The notes beneath the pieces were generated by a model that had not been told where the DNA came from, did not search any database, and saw only the letters and a list, made by a program, of their open reading frames with translations. A program made the translations under genes and the position numbers. A stretch of 64,000 nt of DNA. Origin: Staphylococcus chromogenes. GTDB taxonomy: Bacteria; Bacillota; Bacilli; Staphylococcales; Staphylococcaceae. Below, piece after piece: positions 1-18,061 of the stretch. The DNA is taken from contig NZ_CP118953.1 in the NCBI RefSeq assembly GCF_029024625.1, positions 2,108,001 to 2,172,000 of the forward strand. The letters run 5' to 3'. Each line of letters begins with the position of its first letter. The first letter of the stretch is position 1.

Positions 1-539
<539 letters not shown>

Positions 540-640
540 GAAGTAAGCTTGATATAGCTCGTTGATTGGTTCAGCCAATCACTCTTGAAAGTACGTTACG
601 TACTCAAAATTATTGGAATTAACGTTGACATATTGTCATT

Positions 641-655
641 CAGTTTTCAATGTTC
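641..655 (-). promoter_or_regulatory. rrn leader boxA-like element
   Basis: The 16S leader (540-687) carries the complement of a TTGAAAACT-containing motif. The same motif occurs in the leaders of the other two rrn operons (5993-6007 and 49579-49593), and a variant lies in the 16S-23S spacers. Such elements in Firmicute rrn leaders are associated with Nus-dependent antitermination. That role here is inferred from position and repetition. Confidence 0.4.
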
Positions 656-687
656 ATATGCCGTTTCTTTTGACTCGACAAGAATTA

Positions 688-716
688 ATTATACAGACTT
701 TCATATTAAAAGTCAA
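688..716 (-). promoter_or_regulatory. rrn promoter for the truncated 16S operon
   Basis: Minus-strand -35 TTGACT (711-716) and -10 TATAAT (688-693) are separated by exactly 17 bases. The element sits about 150 bases upstream of 16S and about 25 bases beyond the T-run of the preceding operon's terminator (740-762). A promoter of the same form serves the operon at 49477. Confidence 0.85.
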
Positions 717-739
717 CACTTTTATTTAATTTTTCCAAA

Positions 740-762
740 GAAAAAATGACCGCTAGGTCATA
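740..762 (-). terminator. rrn terminator after 5S
   Basis: A six-base-pair stem (746-751 with 756-761, four-base loop) is followed on the minus strand by a run of six T. It lies just past the 5S gene and ends the second rrn operon before the third begins. Confidence 0.8.
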
Positions 763-772
763 ATAAAAGTTT

Positions 773-888
773 GCTTGGCAACGTCCTACTCTCGCGGAAC
801 GTAAGTCCGACTACCATCGGCGCTAAAGAGCTTAACTTCTGTGTTCGGCATGAGAACAGGTGTGACCTCTTTGCTATTGTCACCAAAC
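773..888 (-). rRNA. rrf: 5S ribosomal RNA (end of second rrn operon)
   Basis: About 116 nucleotides, nearly identical to 5S at 6725-6840 and 44363-44478. At 853 this copy has A where both others have G, within the conserved segment before GCCGAACAC on the RNA strand. It is the distal gene of the 5S-tRNA-16S-23S-5S unit. The 23S-5S spacer (889-1130) holds no gene. Confidence 0.95.
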
Positions 889-1130
889 AATTTTTTACTT
901 TGTGGCAAACGTTCGCATTCGTCTTCATCGCTACGTCATCACTCAGTTGTTTACGCTAAGTAAACGCCTTCGTTCTTTCTTGCGATTCATAGACTTCAAA
1001 CGTTTTCACTTCCTAAAATACGGTGAGTGTCAAACGTCTTATCGAACATTTCACTTCGTAAAATGAATGTTTATACATTCAAAACTAGATAGTAAGTATT
1101 GTTTCACAAGCATCACCTTATGAACTAAAT

Positions 1131-4060
<2,930 letters not shown>

Positions 4061-4333
4061 TTTTGATGTTTTGGCAATCGTTTACATTCGGCTTTCGAAT
4101 TAAACAATAACCAACATCCACCAGTTATTAATTATTGTGAGTCGTCTGTCGACGACTAGCGATAATTTTTGTTTCAAGCTTTTCGCTTGTCACTCGGTTT
4201 TGCTTGGTAAAATCTATACTTACTTATCTAGTTTTCAATGTACAATGTTGAATCCTCAAAATGAGCATTCAAAACTGAATACAATATGTCTCCGTTATTC
4301 CTTATCGCTTAAAAGCGATATTCCGTATATTAT

Positions 4334-5891
<1,558 letters not shown>

Positions 5892-5992
5892 GAAGTAAGC
5901 TTGATATAGCTCGTTGATTGGTTCAGCCAATCACTCTTGAAAGTACGTTACGTACTCAAAATTATTGGAATTAACGTTGACATATTGTCATT

Positions 5993-6007
5993 CAGTTTTC
6001 AATGTTC
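5993..6007 (-). promoter_or_regulatory. rrn leader boxA-like element
   Basis: The same leader motif as at 641-655, here between tRNA-Ala and 16S. The leader sequence (5892-6007) is essentially identical to the other two, although this operon continues from the tRNA genes rather than starting at a promoter here. Confidence 0.4.
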
Positions 6008-6022
6008 ATCTAAAAATAAAAA

Positions 6023-6098
6023 TGGTGGAGACTAGCGGGATCGAACCGCTGACCTCCTGCGTGCAAAGCAGGCGCTCTCCCAGCTGAGCTAAGCCCCC
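6023..6098 (-). tRNA. tRNA-Ala (TGC)
   Basis: A cloverleaf of 76 nucleotides with anticodon TGC and an encoded CCA. It is the last of eight tRNAs between 5S and 16S. Confidence 0.95.
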
Positions 6099-6117
6099 AT
6101 AAGGTGTTTTTAAGAAG

Positions 6118-6191
6118 TCGGGAAGACAGGATTTGAACCTGCGACCCCTTGGTCCCAAACCAAGTGCTCTACCAAGCTGAGCTACTTCCCG
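6118..6191 (-). tRNA. tRNA-Pro (TGG)
   Basis: A cloverleaf of 74 nucleotides with anticodon TGG. The acceptor stem closes with a discriminator A, and the next genomic bases do not encode CCA, so the CCA end must be added enzymatically. Confidence 0.95.
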
Positions 6192-6200
6192 TTATTAAAA

Positions 6201-6277
6201 TGGCGCGCCCGATAGGAGTCGAACCCATAACCTCTTGATCCGTAGTCAAACGCTCTATCCAATTGAGCTACGGGCGC
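6201..6277 (-). tRNA. tRNA-Arg (ACG)
   Basis: 77 nucleotides, anticodon ACG (A34 expected to be deaminated to inosine), encoded CCA. Confidence 0.95.
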
Positions 6278-6286
6278 TTTATCGAA

Positions 6287-6375
6287 TGGTGCCGAGGACC
6301 GGAATCGAACCGGTACGGTGATCTCTCACCGCAGGATTTTAAGTCCTGTGCGTCTGCCAGTTCCGCCACCCCGGC
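6287..6375 (-). tRNA. tRNA-Leu (TAA)
   Basis: 89 nucleotides with the long variable arm of class II tRNAs, anticodon TAA and encoded CCA. Confidence 0.95.
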
Positions 6376-6383
6376 AAAAATAA

Positions 6384-6458
6384 TGGAGCAGAAGACGGGA
6401 TTCGAACCCGCGACCCCAACCTTGGCAAGGTTGTATTCTACCGCTGAACTACTTCTGC
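6384..6458 (-). tRNA. tRNA-Gly (GCC)
   Basis: 75 nucleotides, anticodon GCC, encoded CCA. It keeps the normal GTTCGAATC T-loop, so it is a translating tRNA and not one of the staphylococcal cell-wall pseudo-tRNA-Gly genes. Confidence 0.93.
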
Positions 6459-6476
6459 TCAATAGTATTCGAATGA

Positions 6477-6549
6477 TGAGCCATAGAGGATTCGAACCTC
6501 TGACCCTCTGATTAAAAGTCAGATGCTCTACCAACTGAGCTAATGGCTC
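6477..6549 (-). tRNA. tRNA-Lys (TTT)
   Basis: 73 nucleotides, anticodon TTT. The acceptor stem ends with a discriminator A followed by TCA, so CCA is not encoded. Confidence 0.95.
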
Positions 6550-6556
6550 ACATAAA

Positions 6557-6632
<76 letters not shown>

Positions 6633-6639
6633 TCATAAA

Positions 6640-6715
6640 TGGTGGAGAATGACGGGTTCGAACCGCCGACCCTCTGCTTGTAAGGCAGATGCTCTCCCAG
6701 CTGAGCTAATTCTCC
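6640..6715 (-). tRNA. tRNA-Val (TAC)
   Basis: 76 nucleotides, anticodon TAC, encoded CCA. First tRNA of the cluster, nine bases after 5S. Confidence 0.95.
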
Positions 6716-6724
6716 ATAATTATT

Positions 6725-6840
6725 GCCTGGCAACGTCCTACTCTCGCGGAACGTAAGTCCGACTACCATCGGCGCTAAAGAGCTTAACTTCTGTGTTCGG
6801 CATGGGAACAGGTGTGACCTCTTTGCCATTGTCACCAGAC
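6725..6840 (-). rRNA. rrf: 5S ribosomal RNA heading the tRNA cluster
   Basis: A complete 5S gene at the upstream end of the unit 5S, tRNA-Val, Thr, Lys, Gly, Leu, Arg, Pro, Ala, 16S, 23S, 5S. Two promoters lie directly upstream and there is no 16S or 23S before it. This operon therefore encodes two 5S copies for one 16S and one 23S. Confidence 0.96.
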
Positions 6841-6878
6841 AACTTATTTAATTCGCAACTCGTTTTGGCTACCTTTTT

Positions 6879-6907
6879 ATAATACACAGTTTGCAAACAC
6901 TTTTCAA
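6879..6907 (-). promoter_or_regulatory. rrn-tRNA operon promoter P2
   Basis: Minus-strand -35 TTGAAA (6902-6907) and -10 TATTAT (6879-6884), 17-base spacing. It lies about 40 bases before 5S and is the proximal member of a tandem promoter pair, an arrangement typical of strong rrn operons. Confidence 0.75.
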
Positions 6908-6983
6908 TAGTTAATTTTACACTTTCTTAAAGTTTTTTACAAACATTTTAAATGTGTATGCCGCTTGTTTTGACGACTTTTAT

Positions 6984-7012
6984 ATATTACATAATTTCAA
7001 GAGAAGTGTCAA
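6984..7012 (-). promoter_or_regulatory. rrn-tRNA operon promoter P1
   Basis: Consensus -35 TTGACA (7007-7012) and -10 TAATAT (6984-6989) with 17 bases between them, 105 bases upstream of P2. The gene-free stretch 6841-7228 thus holds P1, P2 and the lysS terminator (7160-7212); I see no other gene in it. Confidence 0.8.
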
Positions 7013-7159
7013 CACTTTTCATTAACTTATTTAAAGTTTTTTTACTTTAAAATTCAGTCCGCTTATTTCGTGCTCACTTTGAAATATTTTAAAGGGTTTT
7101 GTCGTAAATAGCAAGCGTTTTTTAATGTTTTTCAAAATTTTTTATGGCTATGTTAAGAA

Positions 7160-7212
7160 TAAATAAAGCACACGTTGCGTTGAAGGGTTTGCCCTTTACA
7201 ACATGTGCTTTG
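7160..7212 (-). terminator. lysS terminator
   Basis: A long hairpin pairs about 7165-7177 with 7199-7211 and is followed on the minus strand by a T-rich tail. It lies 17 bases after the lysS stop codon. Confidence 0.75.
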
Positions 7213-7228
7213 ACTTTTAATATTCTAA

Positions 7229-9731
<2,503 letters not shown>

Positions 9732-9812
9732 ATGTCGTGCCTCCAATAAATTAATATAACGAACTAGTCACTGGTTTCAACATTTACTGTTGAAAGAAGG
9801 TCTAAATTTAAA

Positions 9813-10284
9813 TCAACCTTTATATTTTACAACTGTTGCATCAGGTTGAACAAGAGATTGAATCGTTTGTTGGCTACGTGGTTCAACGACTTGTGATGCA
9901 ATTTCGTTAAGCGGTATCATAACGAACGCACGCTCCGTCATTCTTGGATGTGGTACAGTTAAACGTTTTGTCTCAATAATACTATCCCCGTACAATAAGA
10001 CATCAATATCCATTGTTCGAGGCCCCCAACGTTCTTTACGCACACGATGTAAAGCTTGTTCAATAGACAAACAACGGTCTAATAAATCCTCAGGTTCCAA
10101 AGTCGTTTGCACCTGTACACAAAGATTTAAAAAATCTGGTTGTTCTACGTACCCTACCGGCTTGGTTTCATACATGGAGGATACATGCTTCACTTCAATG
10201 TGTGCTTCAAGTTGAAGTCGCTCAATTGCTTCTTTGAGCTGTTGTTCACGGTCACCTATATTACTACCTAAACCTAGATAAGCT

Positions 10285-10292
<8 letters not shown>
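9813..10292 (-). CDS. folK: 2-amino-4-hydroxy-6-hydroxymethyldihydropteridine pyrophosphokinase
   Basis: Transfers pyrophosphate from ATP to 6-hydroxymethyl-7,8-dihydropterin, the step before dihydropteroate synthase in folate synthesis. The 159-residue protein carries the family hallmarks GLGSNIGDR at the N-terminus and [13 protein letters not shown], with the two aspartates that bind magnesium. The start codon lies inside folB with an eight-base overlap, indicating translational coupling in a folP-folB-folK cluster. Confidence 0.96.
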
Positions 10293-11443
<1,151 letters not shown>

Positions 11444-11468
11444 TCATCCTTTCTCTATGAATACGTTC

Positions 11469-11477
11469 ATTATAGCA
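11469..11477 (-). promoter_or_regulatory. Extended -10 promoter for folP
   Basis: A minus-strand TGC plus TATAAT element lies 29 bases before the folP start. No good -35 is visible at 17 bases, consistent with an extended -10 promoter. The rest of the gap to the cysK terminator (11478-11709) shows no gene. Confidence 0.6.
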
Positions 11478-11709
11478 AATTTAAGCGCTATTCGTATTAA
11501 TTGAACGTCAGTACCAGATGCCCAAAACAAAGCCTATGTTTTTCAACACACCTTTTATTACTGTGACTATAAAATTGCATCATTTCTTGTTTTTATACTT
11601 TTAGGTGTTAGTCTCTTTACCCTTCAGTTCATTCCTTACGATGACGAACATGTCGTTTAAAAACTAGTGTTACGGGAAGGCTACTTTTGTTTTAAATACC
11701 TCTTCAACT

Positions 11710-11744
11710 AAAAAAACTAGGATACCCCCTGGCATCCTAGTTAT
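11710..11744 (-). terminator. cysK terminator
   Basis: A near-perfect 12-base-pair stem (11715-11726 with 11731-11742) is followed by seven T on the minus strand, immediately after the cysK stop. Confidence 0.9.
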
Positions 11745-11750
11745 TTATGA

Positions 11751-12680
11751 TTATTCGAAGTTATATAATGGTGTAGATAAGTAACGTTCACCATTACTAG
11801 GTAAGACAGTCACTACTGTTTTACCTTTACCTAATTCTTTTGCTTTTTGAATCGCTGCATAAATCGCTGCACCTGAAGAAATACCACCTAAAATTCCTTC
11901 TTCTTTTGCAACACGACGAGAAGTTTCCATCGCTGTTTCATTGCCTACAGTAATGACTTCATCATAAATTTCAGTATCTAAAGTGTCCGGAACAAATCCC
12001 GCACCTAAACCTTGTAATTTATGCGGACCTGGTTCGCCACCGCTTAATACTGGAGAAGCTTCTGGTTCGATGGCTACAAGTTGAATATCAGGATATTTTT
12101 CTTTTAAAACTTTACCTGCTCCTGATAATGTACCACCTGTACCGACACCCGCTAAAAAGGCATCGATTGTTCTCCCTTCGAATTGTTCTACAAGTTCAGG
12201 ACCTGTTGTTAATTCGTGAATTTTAGGGTTCGCTGGGTTTTCAAATTGTTGTGGTTCAAAATAACCATGTTCTTCTTTAAGTTCTTTTGCTTTTTTAATA
12301 GCACCTTTCATCGCTTCTGCGCCTGGTGTTAATACTAATTCAGCACCATAAGCTTTTAACAGGTTACGACGCTCTTGGCTCATCGTTTCAGGCATTGTGA
12401 AAACAGCTTTATAACCTTTGGCTGCACATACAAATGCTAAACCAATTCCTGTGTTACCACTTGTTGGTTCAACGATAGTGTCACCAGGTTTAATCTTACC
12501 GTCTTTTTCAGCTTGTTCAATCATCGCAAGCGCGATACGGTCTTTAACAGAGCCGCCCGGATTTTGATATTCTAATTTGACATAGATGTCTGCTGCATCT
12601 TCACCAGCTTGATGTCTTAATTTAACGACAGGAGTTTGACCAATAATTTCAGTAATATTTTCTACAGGCTTTCTTACCAT
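11751..12680 (-). CDS. cysK: Cysteine synthase A (O-acetylserine sulfhydrylase)
   Basis: PLP enzyme making cysteine from O-acetylserine and sulfide. The 309-residue protein contains NPGGSVKDR with the PLP lysine, the substrate loop [10 protein letters not shown], the phosphate-binding [11 protein letters not shown] and the C-terminal GISSGAA. The ATG at 12680 is preferred over an in-frame GTG five codons earlier, because that GTG is part of the GTGAGG ribosome site. It is a single-gene unit with its own promoter and terminator. In S. aureus cysK belongs to the CymR regulon; I could not confidently place a CymR box here. Confidence 0.96.
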   Translation of the reverse strand: MVRKPVENITEIIGQTPVVKLRHQAGEDAADIYVKLEYQNPGGSVKDRIALAMIEQAEKDGKIKPGDTIVEPTSGNTGIGLAFVCAAKGYKAVFTMPETMSQERRNLLKAYGAELVLTPGAEAMKGAIKKAKELKEEHGYFEPQQFENPANPKIHELTTGPELVEQFEGRTIDAFLAGVGTGGTLSGAGKVLKEKYPDIQLVAIEPEASPVLSGGEPGPHKLQGLGAGFVPDTLDTEIYDEVITVGNETAMETSRRVAKEEGILGGISSGAAIYAAIQKAKELGKGKTVVTVLPSNGERYLSTPLYNFE

Positions 12681-12749
12681 TTTAAATAACCTCACTTTAA
12701 TTTAATATTCATTTCTGGAATACATAGTTATCAAATCGGATTTACAAAT

Positions 12750-12758
12750 AGTATACCA
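12750..12758 (-). promoter_or_regulatory. Extended -10 promoter for cysK
   Basis: TGG plus TATACT on the minus strand, about 70 bases before the start, with only a poly-T sequence at the -35 position. The weak -35 would fit a regulated promoter. Confidence 0.5.
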
Positions 12759-12849
12759 TTTTTCTGACAATTAAAAAAGCGTATTGCAAAATTTTAAATA
12801 AAACAGTCTTGGCAACCTCACCATTCATCCCGTAGCTTCATATTATCTG

Positions 12850-13743
12850 TTATCCGCGTTGATGTTTTAGCTCATTCAAAAGACCTTGTAATTCATCTTC
12901 AGTGTATTGATATTTAGAACGACAAAAATGACATTCTGCTTCTGCACCATGATCTTCTTTAATCATATTCTCGATTTCTGCTTCACCTAAACCTCGCATC
13001 GCATTTAAAAATTTGTCGTGCCCACATTGACATTCAAATTCAGCTGGAATTGTTTCTAAAAATTCGACATTTCCTTCGCCTAAAATGTGCGTCAACATTT
13101 CCTCAGGTGTTACACCTTCATCGATGAGCGTAGAAACAGGGGTCATTGTAGCGATGGCTGCTTCAAGGCGATCAATCGTTTCTTCTTTTGCACCAGGCAT
13201 CACTTGAATAATAAAGCCACCCGCTGCTTTAATGGAATTATCTGGATTGACGAGAACGCCGACACCGACAGAAGAGGGTGTCTGTTCACTATTCGCAAAA
13301 TAATAGGTAAAGTCTTCTCCGAGTTCACCTGAAACAATTGGACTATTGCCTGTGTAGTAATCTCTCATACCCACATCTTTAACGACATTAATAGCCCCTT
13401 GTGTCCCTACTGCGCGGCGGACATCTAATTTTCCTGCTTCATTTAAGGGGAAATGGGTTTGTGGATTTGTTACGTAACCACGCACTTTCCCTTTTGCATT
13501 GGCGTCCGCTATAATTTTGCCGATAGGACCATCGCCATCAACTGTGACAGTTAATTTTTGATCACCTTTTAACATAGCCCCCATCATGAGCGTTGCTGTC
13601 ATAGTACGACCTAACGCTGCAGAGGCTGTAGGCCATGTATAATGACGTGTTTGTGCCTCTTGTATTGTGTCCGTTGTAATCGAACTATAGGCACGTATTT
13701 CGCCATTATAAGCTAACGCTTTGACGATATAGTCTTGAGTCAT
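12850..13743 (-). CDS. hslO: Redox-regulated chaperone Hsp33
   Basis: Cytoplasmic holdase activated by oxidative unfolding; the switch is a C-terminal zinc site. The 297-residue protein has the normal length. The four zinc cysteines are visible as CQC (about 230-240) and CHFC near the C-terminus. The start at 13743 is chosen because AAGGAGCG lies eight bases upstream and the sequence then begins [10 protein letters not shown] as in other staphylococci; an in-frame ATG nine codons earlier lacks a ribosome site. It lies between ftsH and cysK, the usual neighbours. Confidence 0.96.
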   Translation of the reverse strand: MTQDYIVKALAYNGEIRAYSSITTDTIQEAQTRHYTWPTASAALGRTMTATLMMGAMLKGDQKLTVTVDGDGPIGKIIADANAKGKVRGYVTNPQTHFPLNEAGKLDVRRAVGTQGAINVVKDVGMRDYYTGNSPIVSGELGEDFTYYFANSEQTPSSVGVGVLVNPDNSIKAAGGFIIQVMPGAKEETIDRLEAAIATMTPVSTLIDEGVTPEEMLTHILGEGNVEFLETIPAEFECQCGHDKFLNAMRGLGEAEIENMIKEDHGAEAECHFCRSKYQYTEDELQGLLNELKHQRG

Positions 13744-13846
13744 TTGAATTCGCTCCTTCATATATTTCATTTTTTTATCATAATCGCATTAGGCTATCCA
13801 CTCAACAAATATGACTTGAATTTAAGCTAACTTTAACATAAAAAGA

Positions 13847-13880
13847 AACCGTCTCGAAAATGATAGATTTCGAGACGGTT
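13847..13880 (-). terminator. ftsH terminator
   Basis: A perfect 13-base-pair stem (13847-13859 with 13868-13880) is followed by a T-rich tail on the minus strand, directly after the ftsH stop. Confidence 0.88.
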
Positions 13881-13887
13881 AACGCGA

Positions 13888-16032
13888 TTAACGAGGAGGT
13901 TGATTGTCTCCTGGACGATCGATGTTTGCTTCTCCTTCGTAACCTGTTGTATCCTCAGAAGATTGATCTTCGTGCTCATTACGACGTTTATCTTCTTCTG
14001 AATGATGTTTTTCAGATGGTGTGTCATCTTCTGGATGCGCTGTACGTTGTTCATCTTTATCACGTTCAGATACACCTGCACGTGAACGATTTGTTAATTC
14101 TTCTTGTTCACGTCGAATTTCATCGTAGGACTTTCCATATTTACCTTCTTCAAATTCGTCGTCATGACGTTCGACCACTTTGGCATCATCGTAATTCACG
14201 ACAGGTAAATGACCTTCATGGAATAAGGATTGAATTTGTTCTGCGACTAATGTTTCTTCTGTGAGCAATGTTTCAGCAATTAATCTTAATTGTGATTCAT
14301 GTTTTGTAAGAATTTCTTTACAACGTTCGTATTGTTCTTTGATGATACGTTGAACTTCTTTATCAATTTCATAAGCGATTTGACCAGAGTAGTCAGGTTG
14401 ACCTGACATATCTTTTCCTAAGAACACTTGGCCTCCACTATGTGAAAATTGTAATGGCCCTAATTTTTTACTCATACCGTATTCAGTAACCATTTGACGC
14501 GCTAACTGAGTCGCACGTTCAAAGTCGTTAGAAGCACCTGTTGATACTTCGTTGAAGATAATATCTTCTGCAACACGGCCCCCTAAAAGACCACAAATTT
14601 TATCGAGCATTTCTGGTTCAGTCATAAGGAAACGGTCTTGTTTAGGTAACATCATCGCATAACCACCTGCTTGACCACGTGGCACAATCGTTACTTTGTG
14701 TACGACTTCTGCTTCATCAAGCACCATACCGATGACAGTATGACCCGCTTCGTGATGTGCAACAATGTTACGCTCTTTGTCAGAAATAACACGAGATTTT
14801 TTAGCAGGTCCGGCAATCACACGGTCCGTCGCTTCTTCAATATCTCGCATATCAATTTTTTTCTTGCCGCCACGAGCCGCTATTAATGAGGCCTCGTTCA
14901 GCAAGTTTTCAAGGTCGGCACCTGAAAAACCAGGTGTACGTTGCGCAATCGCCTTTAAGTCTACCGTTTCGTCTAAAGGTTTGTTTTTCGCATGTACGTG
15001 TAATACAGCTTCACGACCTTTCACATCTGGACGACCTACTTGAATTTGTCGGTCGAATCGACCTGGACGTAATAACGCAGGGTCTAAAATGTCTGGTCGG
15101 TTCGTCGCTGCAATCATAATAATGCCTTCGTTTTCACCAAAGCCATCCATTTCAACAAGTAATTGGTTTAACGTTTGTTCACGTTCATCATGACCGCCAC
15201 CAACACCTGCACCACGTTGACGACCTACTGCATCAATCTCATCTATAAAAATGATACACGGCGCATTCTTTTTCGCGTTTTCAAATAAGTCACGGACACG
15301 ACTTGCACCTACACCCACAAACATCTCAACAAAGTCAGAACCACTGATTGAGAAGAATGGGACGCCTGCTTCACCAGCAACGGCACGTGCAAGTAATGTT
15401 TTACCTGTACCTGGTGGGCCAACGAGTAAGACCCCTTTAGGTATACGTGAACCCATTTGTTTAAATTTCTTGTTGTCTTTCAAGAAATCTACAATTTCAA
15501 TTAATTCTTGTTTTTCTTCGTCAGCACCTGCAACGTCTGTAAAACGAATGCGACGTTTTTGGTTGTCGTACATTTTGGCTTTTGATTTACCGAAGTTCAT
15601 CATACGACCGCCACCGCCGCCACCTTGGGCTTGACTTAAGAAGAAGATAAATAGTAGTGCGATGATTAAGACAGGAATCAAGGTAGTCAGAATGCTTACG
15701 AATACACTTTGACCTTCTTCTTCTTTAACCGTAAATTCTAAATCTTTCTGATCTTTAGCGATATCAGTAACCTGTTCTAGCTCTTTGTCATTATTAAATA
15801 AAATCGTTGATGAATAATCATCTCCGTTGTTTAACTTACCGCTCACTTTGTACACATTATTAGATGGTTGTACTTCCAATGTTTTGAGTTTGCCATCTTT
15901 TAATTCTTGTGTAAATTGCTTGTACGTAAGTTCTTTAGGCACTTTCCCATTTCCATTAATCCAGGAAAAGAGCCCAAAAATAACAACGCCGATTAAAGCT
16001 ATAAAGAGCACATTACGAAAAGCTTTTTGCAT
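13888..16032 (-). CDS. ftsH: ATP-dependent zinc metalloprotease FtsH
   Basis: Membrane-anchored AAA+ protease degrading misfolded membrane proteins and short-lived regulators. The 714-residue protein has a first transmembrane helix at about 7-25, an extracytoplasmic domain, a second helix at about 110-133, Walker A GPPGTGKT (205-212), Walker [10 protein letters not shown] (260-268), the second region of homology ([17 protein letters not shown]) and the zinc site HEAGH (427-431). After about residue 635 comes a long, highly charged Glu/Arg/Asp tail, typical of staphylococcal FtsH. It is monocistronic or follows hpt by read-through. Confidence 0.97.
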   Translation of the reverse strand: MQKAFRNVLFIALIGVVIFGLFSWINGNGKVPKELTYKQFTQELKDGKLKTLEVQPSNNVYKVSGKLNNGDDYSSTILFNNDKELEQVTDIAKDQKDLEFTVKEEEGQSVFVSILTTLIPVLIIALLFIFFLSQAQGGGGGGRMMNFGKSKAKMYDNQKRRIRFTDVAGADEEKQELIEIVDFLKDNKKFKQMGSRIPKGVLLVGPPGTGKTLLARAVAGEAGVPFFSISGSDFVEMFVGVGASRVRDLFENAKKNAPCIIFIDEIDAVGRQRGAGVGGGHDEREQTLNQLLVEMDGFGENEGIIMIAATNRPDILDPALLRPGRFDRQIQVGRPDVKGREAVLHVHAKNKPLDETVDLKAIAQRTPGFSGADLENLLNEASLIAARGGKKKIDMRDIEEATDRVIAGPAKKSRVISDKERNIVAHHEAGHTVIGMVLDEAEVVHKVTIVPRGQAGGYAMMLPKQDRFLMTEPEMLDKICGLLGGRVAEDIIFNEVSTGASNDFERATQLARQMVTEYGMSKKLGPLQFSHSGGQVFLGKDMSGQPDYSGQIAYEIDKEVQRIIKEQYERCKEILTKHESQLRLIAETLLTEETLVAEQIQSLFHEGHLPVVNYDDAKVVERHDDEFEEGKYGKSYDEIRREQEELTNRSRAGVSERDKDEQRTAHPEDDTPSEKHHSEEDKRRNEHEDQSSEDTTGYEGEANIDRPGDNQPPR

Positions 16033-16071
16033 GCGTCGTTTCCTCCTACTTCAAATATAAAACTAACAAAA

Positions 16072-16080
16072 ATTTTACCA
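16072..16080 (-). promoter_or_regulatory. Extended -10 promoter for ftsH
   Basis: TGG plus TAAAAT on the minus strand, about 40 bases upstream of the ftsH start. The -35 is not recognisable. The same TTATGGTAAAAT string recurs before ispE (32236-32244). Confidence 0.5.
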
Positions 16081-16177
16081 TAACTTAAACGCGACTGGCT
16101 AGTGATTGACATTGACTTCCAAGCTACTTCTATTAAATGTAGCAAAGTGCACAATATTGAATCGTCTTTTTTAAAGT

Positions 16178-16717
16178 TTATTGTTCATAAATTGCTGGCT
16201 TTAAAGTCCCAATGTAAGGTAAGTTACGATATTTTTCTTTGTAATCTAAGCCATAACCTACAACGAACTCATCTGGAATTTGGCGACCTACATATTTTGC
16301 CTCGATGTCTGCTTTGCGACGGTTAGGTTTATCGAGTAATGTTACAATTTCTAAAGAATTCACACGACGAGACGCTAATAATTCAGTAATTGATTTCAAT
16401 GTTGTGCCTGTTTCTAAAATATCCTCAATAATAAGAACGTCTTTGTTTTCGATAGACGTACTTAAATCTTTTAAAATTTGGACTTCACCTGTAGATTCCG
16501 TCCCACCATGGTAACTCGAAACATCCATGAAATCTATAGAAAGTGGCGTGTCGATACGTTTGATTAAATCTGTCATAAACAATACAGAACCTTTTAAAAT
16601 CCCAACACATAATAAATCTTTGCCACGATAATCTTCCGTAATGGCATGACCTAATTTATCACAAATATCATAAATTTCCATTTCTGTAAGTAGTACGTCC
16701 TTCAAATCATTTCTCAT
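16178..16717 (-). CDS. hpt: Hypoxanthine phosphoribosyltransferase
   Basis: Salvages hypoxanthine (and usually guanine) to IMP/GMP using PRPP. The 179-residue protein has the flexible-loop region DFMDVSSYHGG and the PRPP-binding motif VLIIEDILETGTTL. Two ATG codons are close together; the second (16717) sits nine bases from GGAG and is preferred, while the first abuts it. It overlaps the 3' end of tilS by 11 bases, the conserved tilS-hpt-ftsH order of Firmicutes. Confidence 0.96.
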   Translation of the reverse strand: MRNDLKDVLLTEMEIYDICDKLGHAITEDYRGKDLLCVGILKGSVLFMTDLIKRIDTPLSIDFMDVSSYHGGTESTGEVQILKDLSTSIENKDVLIIEDILETGTTLKSITELLASRRVNSLEIVTLLDKPNRRKADIEAKYVGRQIPDEFVVGYGLDYKEKYRNLPYIGTLKPAIYEQ

Positions 16718-17990
16718 GTTCTTCATCTCCTAAAAAAACTATATTTAATAAATGGTTGTAATTGGCATGTTGATACAGCGTTCCGACGGCCAAAATCTGT
16801 CCGTTCGCATCCACCACTAAAGGGATACGTTCCCGATCTTCTTGCGGAATTTTGGCATCAATCATTAAGCGTGACACCTTTTTATGACCTTGTGGCATCA
16901 GTTCAACGCGATCTCCATTTTGACGTGTCCGTATGTAAAGTGGAAAACATATTTCTCCTTTTGAACTCAATTCAATTTGGTAGGCGCCAAATTTATAACG
17001 TCCTTCTTGATTCATTTGGACAACATCAAGCAATGGGGAACCCTCTTCCGCTGACAAAATTAATTTATCATACACGATAAGGATGCGCCACGTGTTTGTA
17101 GCATAAAGTAAAAGTTGCGAGATAGGTTGCGCCATTTTAGCAAACCAATCTTGATATTGCGCGTCGCTCATCGTTGCAAAAGCATCCCATTTTTGTATCA
17201 ATTTGTCCAGAATCATCATTTTAACATGCTCTGGGCATTTATTGAATGATGACAGTGACATTTCATACTTTTCGTGCGTTTTTTTTACATGCGTTTGTAT
17301 ATATTCCTCAGCCATAGTTTCAAATTGAGCCAGTGCAGCTTTATGCATCTCATATAATTTGTTAAGATGTTCTGTTTTCAATTGAGGTTGTTCTTCAATC
17401 ATCGGCATTAACGTGTTTCTAATTGCATTTCGTGTATATTTGACGTCTTGGTTACTTTCATCTTCAAAATATGGCACGTCGTGGGCTTGTTGAAACGCGC
17501 TAATGTCCGATTTCGGTTCATCAAGCAAAGGACGTACAATGCGATAACCGTTCCGTTGCTCGATTTTTTTCATCCCTAAAGGACTTCGAAACACTCTTCC
17601 GGTAAAAATGCGGTGAAAAATAGTTTCTAGTTGATCATCAAAGTGATGGGCAGTTAATAGCACATCTCCACCAACTTTTCGAATCATATTTTCAAACCAT
17701 TGATAGCGTTCTTTCCGAGCTTCATTTTGAATACTGCGCCCGGCTTGTATTGTGGCGCTTAAGTCCAATCGATGCACATAAACTTCGATTTGATGCTGTT
17801 GACAATAATCTTTCAAAAAACCTGCCTCTCTATCTGAAGCACGGCGAAGTCCATGATGCACATGGAGTACGGTCAACTTTTGATAGGTTGATTTGTACTG
17901 ATGGAGTAACCGATAGAGAAGAACCATACTATCAATGCCAGTTGAAACGGCCACAACTAGATGCTCCTCTTTATTCCATTGAATGTCCAT
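16707..17990 (-). CDS. tilS: tRNA(Ile)-lysidine synthase
   Basis: Converts C34 of the CAT anticodon of a minor tRNA-Ile to lysidine using lysine and ATP, changing its decoding from AUG to AUA. The 427-residue protein has the N-terminal PP-loop ATPase motif in the form AVSTGIDSM; staphylococcal TilS has Thr at the position where most N-type ATPases have Gly. HHG and LTAHHFDDQLET follow, with the C-terminal substrate-binding domain beyond. The start at 17990 follows GGAGGTGAC and gives MDIQWNKEEH; an upstream in-frame extension of 22 codons would run through the hairpin at 18012-18050 and is rejected. Confidence 0.95.
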   Translation of the reverse strand: MDIQWNKEEHLVVAVSTGIDSMVLLYRLLHQYKSTYQKLTVLHVHHGLRRASDREAGFLKDYCQQHQIEVYVHRLDLSATIQAGRSIQNEARKERYQWFENMIRKVGGDVLLTAHHFDDQLETIFHRIFTGRVFRSPLGMKKIEQRNGYRIVRPLLDEPKSDISAFQQAHDVPYFEDESNQDVKYTRNAIRNTLMPMIEEQPQLKTEHLNKLYEMHKAALAQFETMAEEYIQTHVKKTHEKYEMSLSSFNKCPEHVKMMILDKLIQKWDAFATMSDAQYQDWFAKMAQPISQLLLYATNTWRILIVYDKLILSAEEGSPLLDVVQMNQEGRYKFGAYQIELSSKGEICFPLYIRTRQNGDRVELMPQGHKKVSRLMIDAKIPQEDRERIPLVVDANGQILAVGTLYQHANYNHLLNIVFLGDEEHEK

Positions 17991-18011
17991 GACGTCACCT
18001 CCACACAAATA

Positions 18012-18050
18012 GGGGTTGAGATTCAAAGTCAACCTTCGTCTCTCAACCCC
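18012..18050 (-). terminator. Hairpin between yabR and tilS (terminator or attenuator)
   Basis: A perfect ten-base-pair GC-rich stem (18012-18021 with 18041-18050) ends about ten bases before the tilS ribosome site. The tail on the minus strand is TATTTGTG, a poor T-run, so it may be a weak terminator, an attenuator or an RNA stabiliser between two genes. Confidence 0.55.
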
Positions 18051-18061
18051 TTGCATTAAAT

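Noticed and set aside
12681..12849. CymR operator upstream of cysK
   Set aside because: Expected from S. aureus, but I could not align a convincing box by eye; needs a motif scan.
16707..18056. Longer tilS reading from 18056
   Set aside because: It would translate through the hairpin at 18012-18050 and lacks a ribosome site; the ATG at 17990 has GGAGGTGAC.
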